Below are positions 59,939 through 64,000 of a stretch of 64,000 nt of DNA, piece by piece. Below the pieces are notes generated by a model. It did not search any database. It was not told where the DNA came from and saw only the letters and a list, made by a program, of their open reading frames with translations. Position numbers and translations under genes: made by a program. Where the stretch lies: assembly GCA_003168335.1 (NCBI GenBank), contig PMSM01000006.1, forward strand, positions 1 to 64,000, read 5' to 3'. Position 1 is the first letter of the stretch, and each line of letters starts with the position of its first letter. The stretch is from Blastocatellia bacterium. Its GTDB lineage: Bacteria > Acidobacteriota > Blastocatellia > Pyrinomonadales > Pyrinomonadaceae.

Positions 59939-60190
59939 ATGAAAAAGGCCGGGCCACTAACCCGGTCTCTTTCGGAAAGCGATTTTGCAATGTCCAAAAC
60001 GAAAAGCGCCTTCGGGCGTCATGCCCTTAGTGTGCGCATAGTAACCGAACTGCCGGTTAGTTTGCAATACAAAAGTGATGCGAGGTTCAAGCGGGATACA
60101 AAACCAATAATCGTGTCCCTGGTATCGGCCATAATCAGAGTAACCGAGTCCGCATCCGGCGAACTGGTTATCGAGATTGAGCCGCCATAG
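59939..60190 (+). CDS. Passenger gene (tentative): small basic protein
   Basis: At most 83 residues from ATG 59939, or 66 from ATG 59990. Lys/Arg/Ser-rich N-terminus, then alternating hydrophobic strands (IIVSLVSAIIRVT, then GELVIEIEPP). Neither start has a good ribosome site, and a minus-strand frame overlaps it. It ends 23 nt inside the convergent zinc-ribbon gene. A CCGGG / CCCGG hairpin with a pyrimidine tail lies at about 59949-59975. Reported with low confidence. Confidence 0.3.
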   Translation: MKKAGPLTRSLSESDFAMSKTKSAFGRHALSVRIVTELPVSLQYKSDARFKRDTKPIIVSLVSAIIRVTESASGELVIEIEPP

Positions 60191-60350
60191 CTCGCTTCGA
60201 CAGTTTCACGTTTCGCTGTCTGGGTCGATTCCAGTAAGGCGACTTGCACGACGGGCATTGCTTAGGTTCCGTGTCTGCATCGCGTGGCAACCATTCATTG
60301 CCGCATCGCTCGCACTGCCAAAGCCAGACAGTCTTTTTTACTTTCGCCAT
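60168..60350 (-). CDS. Passenger gene: small zinc-ribbon protein
   Basis: 60 residues from the ATG at 60350. A rubredoxin/zinc-ribbon pair CERCGNEW and CPSCKSPYW makes one metal site, followed by a basic tail (RPRQRNVKLSKR). WQCERCGNEWLPR is a common phrase in small zinc-ribbon proteins of mobile DNA and toxin-antitoxin loci. Likely a nucleic-acid-binding or regulatory protein. Convergent with the 59939 frame and divergent from the transposase. Confidence 0.7.
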   Translation of the reverse strand: MAKVKKTVWLWQCERCGNEWLPRDADTEPKQCPSCKSPYWNRPRQRNVKLSKRAMAAQSR

Positions 60351-60438
60351 GCGCTCATACTATCGCAAATAATATATGAGGTCAAGTATTATTTAGCTTG
60401 ACTCTTACTGTTATCAAAGATATTATAAGCAAGCATTG

Positions 60439-60475
60439 AAAGGCCCTAGCGGCGCTAACCACTAAGGCCCTTTTT
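60439..60475 (+). terminator. Hairpin with T-run upstream of the transposase gene
   Basis: GGCCCTAGCGG and CCACTAAGGCC form an imperfect stem followed by CCTTTTTG. It may insulate the transposase gene from outside transcription. Confidence 0.55.
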
Positions 60476-60555
60476 GAAAACCAAACGCGATTGCTCGCAT
60501 CGGTGTCCAAGCAACCCGATTTTGAGCTATCGCCAGACGAAAGGCAAGGCTCAAA

Positions 60556-61500
60556 ATGACGTGTCATAATTGCAGCGCGATATGTAAGAAGTTTGGAAAG
60601 TTCGGCCCGAAAAGAATTCAACGCTGGCGCTGTAACCAATGCAAAAAGACGTTCTCGGAAGCCCAGGACAAGCCGCTTGATGATATGCGGATCTCGCTAG
60701 ACAAGGCTGAGATGTGCCTGAAGCTTTTGCTTGAGGGAATGTCCGTTCGATCTATTCAACGAATTACTGGCGTACATCAAGTGACGATCCTTAACCTATT
60801 GGTCCTCGCTGGCGAGCGTTGCGAGAAGTTAATGACCGAGCGCATCAAAGGGATCGCTGTCAAAGACGTTGAAGCGGATGAGATTTGGGGCTTCGTTCAA
60901 TGCAAGAATCGCCACAAGCTCAACAAGGGAATCACTGATCCGAAAGTTGGCGATGCGTATACATTCGTCGGCATTGAGCGGAACACAAAGCTTGTTCTGG
61001 CGTGGCACCTGGGCGAGCGAGACATGACTGCTACTGAAGCTTTCACCGAGAAGCTGAACGAAGCGACCAGCGGATACTTTCAACTAACCACAGACGGCTT
61101 CCGGCCTTATGAGAACGCCGTGAGTTATTCCCTCGGAACCCGCGTTGACTACGCGATGCTGATCAAAATCTACGGAGCTAACCCTGACGGCGAACAGCGA
61201 TACTCGCCACCCGTCGTGGTGGAAACAACAACGAAGATAATGATCGGAGACCCTGACCCTAGCCGCATATGTACTTCAATCGTTGAGCGTTCAAATCTCA
61301 GCATGAGGACATCGATCCGCCGTCTTACTCGCCTGACTAATGCTTTCTCTAAAAAGTGGGAGAACCTGAGAGCGATGCTGGCGCTGTACTTTGCCTATTA
61401 CAACTTCTGCCGGATTCATTCCAGCATTCGCTGTACGCCAGCAATGGAAGCGGGTATAACCAAAAGTGTTTGGTCGATCCGCGATTTGCTTACAGCTTAA
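60556..61500 (+). CDS. IS1-family DDE transposase with N-terminal zinc ribbon
   Basis: 314 residues in one frame; classical IS1 needs a frameshift between InsA and InsB. An N-terminal ribbon (CHNCSAICKKFGKF, RCNQCKKTF) is followed by a helix-turn-helix (LEGMSVRSIQRITGVHQVTI). The DDE domain has DEIWGF, TTDGFRPYENAV and the C-terminal signature ERSNLSMRTSIRRLTRLTNA (Glu in IVERSN). FYNF-like FAYYNFCRIHSSI follows. All of these match IS1-type transposases. It is expected to act on the GGTAGTG-type ends that bracket this element. Confidence 0.93.
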   Translation: MTCHNCSAICKKFGKFGPKRIQRWRCNQCKKTFSEAQDKPLDDMRISLDKAEMCLKLLLEGMSVRSIQRITGVHQVTILNLLVLAGERCEKLMTERIKGIAVKDVEADEIWGFVQCKNRHKLNKGITDPKVGDAYTFVGIERNTKLVLAWHLGERDMTATEAFTEKLNEATSGYFQLTTDGFRPYENAVSYSLGTRVDYAMLIKIYGANPDGEQRYSPPVVVETTTKIMIGDPDPSRICTSIVERSNLSMRTSIRRLTRLTNAFSKKWENLRAMLALYFAYYNFCRIHSSIRCTPAMEAGITKSVWSIRDLLTA

Positions 61501-61511
61501 AGGAGATTTCC

Positions 61512-61880
61512 ATGCAGTTTCGTATGTACGCTCTCTCATTGATGGCCGCTAACAAAACCCACAAACCCCATCTGGGAGAATCTGACGCACCAATCGAATT
61601 CGCACATCGCGGCGCAGTGTGTATTGCTGAAAATATCGAAGACGCTGGCCGACAATCCAAAGAACACGTCTATGCCACGTTCCCTGTTTCCAGCGGCTAT
61701 TCTCATCAACACGTTGTCGTTTCACCAATACAGCAATCATTCTTTGATTCCCTTGAACAAACCTGCGCGGCAGGGCTGTTCTTTTCTGGCGTTGCTCCCG
61801 GTGAAACCATTCGGACGTTCAACTTCGACCCCAGCCCCGATGACTATCTTCGTGCTTCTGGAGAGGGCAATGTACATTGA
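61512..61880 (+). CDS. Passenger gene: protein of unknown function after the transposase
   Basis: 122 residues from ATG 61512 with AAAGGAG 5-7 nt upstream; it begins 11 nt after the transposase stop, so it is probably translated from the same mRNA. It reads MQFRMYALSLMAANKTHKPH and has several His residues (AHRGAVCIAE, SSGYSHQHVVVS). No family recognised. A minus-strand frame with its own AGGAG (about 61737-61975) overlaps its end, so which strand is coding in 61737-61880 is not certain. Confidence 0.6.
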   Translation: MQFRMYALSLMAANKTHKPHLGESDAPIEFAHRGAVCIAENIEDAGRQSKEHVYATFPVSSGYSHQHVVVSPIQQSFFDSLEQTCAAGLFFSGVAPGETIRTFNFDPSPDDYLRASGEGNVH

Positions 61881-62133
61881 ACCGACAGGTGCTGGTTGCG
61901 GGTCATCAAGTCCGCCCCACTCGCCATTCAAGCCGACAACTTCCGGTTCTTCAGTTTCTTGGACTGCCATTGGTTGATTTTCTCCTAGCCGGTGGCTAAA
62001 CTTCGGACTAGGACGCGGGTGGGCGTTCAAGGAAATCTGGCTACAAGGCTCCTGGCAGAGTTTTGTAGCCAAAACTATTTCTGGGGTAAGCATACCATAG
62101 CAAGTCAAATCGATCAGTGATATAAGGGCGACT

Positions 62134-62640
62134 ATGCCGAAGCGCAAATTTCCAATGACCTCGCGGCAGTGTGAGATAGCCGCTGAGTCGTACACCGCCT
62201 GTCTGTTAGCACAGTCCGGCTACGACGTTCTCGTGCAGTACGGAGCAAACCAGCCGCACTATGACTTGATGGCCGTGAAGGGCGAAGAACGCAAGCTTCC
62301 GATCTCTGTCAAAGGTAGTCAGGACGGTGGTTGGATGTTGGCCGTTGGCTACAAGAAAACGGGAGTTACCTATCTCTCGGCGATTGACCAATGGCTCTCA
62401 GTCCAGCGACAGGATATTGTCTATGCGTTTGTGGGGTTTCTCAACGTACCTCTTGGTCAGGCTCCCCGCGTGTACGTTGCCCGACCGTCAGAGATCGCGG
62501 CGCAGCTCAAGGCTCAGGCGTTCGGGCGAGGTCATTGCGCGCTGCAAGAAGACTCACCAACCTATTACCCAAGTTCTAAGAATAAAGACAAAGTTCCGGC
62601 TGAATGGCGCTACTCCACCGAGCGCATCGACACTATCTGA
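62134..62640 (+). CDS. Passenger gene: restriction-endonuclease-like-fold protein
   Basis: 168 residues. After a helix with E15/E18 comes a core YGANQPHYDLMAVKGEE (D44) followed by LPISVKGSQDGGW (S58-V-K60). D-x13-S-x-K resembles the PD-(D/E)XK core with the acidic residue before xK missing; the conserved Glu may have migrated to the first helix. Proteins with PxYD...SVKGSQDGGW occur in many bacterial mobile regions. Function unknown; nuclease, or inactive DNA binder. Confidence 0.75.
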   Translation: MPKRKFPMTSRQCEIAAESYTACLLAQSGYDVLVQYGANQPHYDLMAVKGEERKLPISVKGSQDGGWMLAVGYKKTGVTYLSAIDQWLSVQRQDIVYAFVGFLNVPLGQAPRVYVARPSEIAAQLKAQAFGRGHCALQEDSPTYYPSSKNKDKVPAEWRYSTERIDTI

Positions 62641-62672
62641 GCAACCAATAATACTAAAGGACTACCTACTGA

Positions 62673-63110
62673 ATGTTCGCCAATAGGAAAAAGCGCCGCA
62701 AATTGCAAGGTGAGATCGATGCGCTGAGGGCCGAATTGCGTGCTGCCGCCAAATTGGCTAGAGAAGGTGAACCGAATTTCCGCGAACAGAGGGATATTGC
62801 AGGAGACATAAGATCCTGCGAGCGGCGATTAGCTGTGTTTGAATCTAGTATCGTCACTAGAAAGGCACCAAAGTATGGAATTGATATTCCTTCAGCGCGA
62901 GAGAAGCCAGAATGGTGGCTAGACGATACGGAAGAACAACATGAGGCCGGAGTACCTAACAACATGTTGGCCGAAGTTTCAACCCAATGGTTGTCTGCCA
63001 AAGGCAGAGCGATAGTTATTAGTCAGATTCATGCTTACTGGAAAGGCTTGGTTGAACTACTAATAACAGTACTTGCCCTCCTAGTCGCAATCCTCGCCTT
63101 GTTGAAGTAG
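62673..63110 (+). CDS. Passenger gene: coiled-coil protein with C-terminal membrane anchor
   Basis: 145 residues. A charged N-terminus (MFANRKKRRKLQGEIDALRA) forms a long helix; a middle section is Trp-rich (EKPEWWLDDTEEQHEA). The last 20 residues are one membrane helix (LVELLITVLALLVAILALL). Its stop is only 5 bp from the right terminal repeat. Tail-anchored topology with a helical head. No family recognised. Confidence 0.7.
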   Translation: MFANRKKRRKLQGEIDALRAELRAAAKLAREGEPNFREQRDIAGDIRSCERRLAVFESSIVTRKAPKYGIDIPSAREKPEWWLDDTEEQHEAGVPNNMLAEVSTQWLSAKGRAIVISQIHAYWKGLVELLITVLALLVAILALLK

Positions 63111-63115
63111 CGCGT

Positions 63116-63142
63116 CCAGCAACACACTAATAGAGCACTACC
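63116..63142 (-). repeat. Transposon right terminal inverted repeat
   Basis: 27 bp, the exact reverse complement of 58367-58393, with no mismatch. Confidence 0.95.
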
Positions 63143-63150
63143 CACCGTAG
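63143..63150. repeat. Target-site duplication, right copy
   Basis: CACCGTAG, same as 58359-58366. Confidence 0.9.
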
Positions 63151-63192
63151 ACTTCGGTTGCTTGCTCGGGCTACGATGACACAGCAACCGAA

Positions 63193-63534
63193 ATGATTAC
63201 TTTTCAGATCTCAGGTCACTTAACTGAATTCACGGGCGGCCGCGTCGAGATTGAATTGGATGGTTCTTACTCGACGGTGGGGCAGGCATTAGATCGTCTA
63301 TGGATCGAGCACGTTGGCCTGCGCGATCGCGTGCTGAACGAGTTGGGCGAAGTGCGACCGCATGTAAACGTCTTCGTAAATAGCCAGACCGTTCGTCGCG
63401 ATCAAGCATTGCAGACAGAGATTGAAGGAGACACCGAAATCTGCATCATGCCGGCCGTCAGCGGCGGTTGTTCAGAGTACCAACTTTGGTTGTTGTTCAC
63501 ACCACGAAAAGCCCGACTAAAGTCGGTACGCTAA
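63193..63534 (+). CDS. MoaD/ThiS-like ubiquitin-fold protein with C-terminal extension
   Basis: 113 residues. Residues 1-92 are a ubiquitin-like sulfur-carrier fold (FQISGHLTEFTGG, VNVFVNSQTVRRD, EIEGDTEICIMPAVSGG). The family normally ends at G91-G92, whose carboxylate is activated and thiolated. Here 21 more residues follow (CSEYQLWLL, then basic), encoded by a GTACCAACTTT...AAAGTCGGTAC repeat. To function it would have to be trimmed after GG; an M67 protease is encoded at 34230. Alternatively the extension has inactivated it. It lies 42 bp past the transposon. Confidence 0.85.
   Translation: MITFQISGHLTEFTGGRVEIELDGSYSTVGQALDRLWIEHVGLRDRVLNELGEVRPHVNVFVNSQTVRRDQALQTEIEGDTEICIMPAVSGGCSEYQLWLLFTPRKARLKSVR
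63477..63529. repeat. GTACCRACTTT inverted repeat at the MoaD-like C-terminus
   Basis: GTACCAACTTT at 63477-63487 mirrors AAAGTCGGTAC at 63519-63529 with one mismatch. Its core GACTAAAGTC resembles the double palindrome in boxB. Confidence 0.75.
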
Positions 63535-63603
63535 ACCCGGGCCAGACGACATCGAAGATGACGTGGAACTACCAACGAATCCCGACCGTATAACTCACCG
63601 ATT

Positions 63604-64000
63604 ATGTTTTGTCCAAGCTGCGGTTCCAACGAACAGATGAGTCAGTATTGTCGCGCCTGCGGCACTGACCTGCGGCCGGTGCGCACGACCCTCGAACGCC
63701 CTGACTCAATTACCGCTGTCGCAGTATCAGCCCGCGAAGAGATCGGCCGCGCGGTCGCGGACAAAATCCGCGAAGTGGAAGACTCGTACGACCTCAAGCG
63801 AGTCGCCGAAGACGTGCTGCCGCAGATCGAAAAGTTCCTCGAGTCGTATGAAGAGAAACGTTTGCGGCGCATCCGCGCCGGAGTCATCGTCGCGGCCTGC
63901 GGCTTCGGCACTGGCATGCTGGGTTTGATAATGTCGTTGGTCCTTCACGGCGGTGACGTCGAGTCTGCCTTGATGGTGGTGGGGCTCGGTTCGATCGCTT
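63604..64000 (+). CDS. Zinc-ribbon membrane protein, cut by window end
   Basis: Open from the ATG at 63604 to the edge (132 codons). It begins with a zinc ribbon, CPSCGSNE and CRACGTDL, then a charged helix (RVAEDVLPQIEKFLESYEEK) and a first hydrophobic segment (VIVAACGFGTGMLGLIMSLV), with a second starting at the edge. Zinc ribbon plus membrane helices is a common layout for small bacterial membrane proteins of unknown role. The true C-terminus lies outside the window. Confidence 0.8.
   Translation, partial: MFCPSCGSNEQMSQYCRACGTDLRPVRTTLERPDSITAVAVSAREEIGRAVADKIREVEDSYDLKRVAEDVLPQIEKFLESYEEKRLRRIRAGVIVAACGFGTGMLGLIMSLVLHGGDVESALMVVGLGSIA

Larger units (their letters stand above)
58367..63142 (+). 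mobile_element. IS1-related transposon carrying passenger genes (4,776 bp)
   Basis: 27-bp perfect terminal inverted repeats (left 58367-58393, right 63116-63142) begin GGTAGTGCTC and end GTTGCTGG. They are flanked by 8-bp direct repeats CACCGTAG (58359-58366 and 63143-63150). GGT-starting ends and 8-9-bp duplications are typical of IS1. Inside are an IS1-type transposase (60556-61500) and genes at 58429, 59058, 59939, 60168, 61512, 62134 and 62673, more AT-rich than the chromosome. A typical IS1 is under 1 kb, so this carries an unusually large load. The intact ends and duplication indicate recent insertion. Confidence 0.92.

Noticed and set aside
60019-60258. 79-codon minus-strand frame overlapping the zinc-ribbon gene
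   Set aside because: No ribosome site, overlaps two other frames, composition not convincing.
61737-62195. 152-codon minus-strand gene in the transposon
   Set aside because: Overlaps the plus-strand gene at 61512, which has a stronger ribosome site and is coupled to the transposase. A shorter version starting near 61973 has its own AGGAG and is not fully excluded.

Overview
This is a 64-kb chromosomal window with a GC content of roughly 55-60 %, from a Gram-negative, diderm-type bacterium. It carries an LptE-like lipoprotein gene beside holA, an O-antigen ligase, many secreted and lipoprotein genes, a dense set of intergenic palindromes, a selenocysteine tRNA and aerobic benzoyl-CoA (box) genes. 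This mix fits Acidobacteriota, perhaps Blastocatellia. That is an inference from gene content; there is no rRNA in the window to confirm it.

Layout. 1-10.1 kb: a two-component/phosphorelay neighbourhood (end of a hybrid kinase, two paralogous stand-alone REC proteins, an Hpt protein, a REC protein with a C-terminal Cys motif, a PAS protein, a REC-histidine kinase and another REC protein), with a secreted transpeptidase and two secreted proteins of unknown function between them. 10.5-15.1 kb: a ribose-type sugar ABC importer (binding lipoprotein, fused ATPase, permease) followed by an FAA-family hydrolase. 15.2-22 kb: SGNH hydrolase, gamma-carbonic-anhydrase-like protein, topA, a peroxiredoxin and dprA. 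22.25 kb: tRNA-Sec with anticodon TCA. 24.6-32.1 kb: boxC, boxB, a TetR regulator, two enoyl-CoA hydratases and an SDR, probably an aromatic or acyl-CoA degradation module. 32.2-41 kb: housekeeping genes (aspS, M67 protease, M48 protease, rpsT, holA, lptE, an endonuclease III-like gene). 41.1-58.1 kb: polysaccharide genes, mostly on the minus strand (O-antigen ligase, polyprenyl-phosphate glycosylphosphotransferase, DUF354 protein, asnB, GT2, two methyltransferases, sugar-nucleotide epimerase), interspersed with an M20 peptidase, Ggt and a DinB-like gene. 58.37-63.14 kb: a complete transposon. 63.2 kb to the end: a MoaD-like protein and the start of a zinc-ribbon membrane protein.

The most unusual object is the 4.8-kb transposon at 58367-63142. 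It has 27-bp perfect terminal inverted repeats starting GGT, an 8-bp target duplication (CACCGTAG), an IS1-type transposase with an N-terminal zinc ribbon, and up to seven passenger genes including two PD-(D/E)XK-like proteins. A degenerate internal copy of the left end brackets one passenger gene, and a 23-24-bp-period motif array lies in its longest non-coding stretch.

The second theme is repeats. Seven copies of a palindromic element with TTTGGAGTGCG ends fill gaps between co-directional genes almost exactly from stop to start codon. Two 54-bp double palindromes sit in frame inside boxC and boxB. Another repeat appears to have extended the MoaD-like protein beyond its GG terminus.
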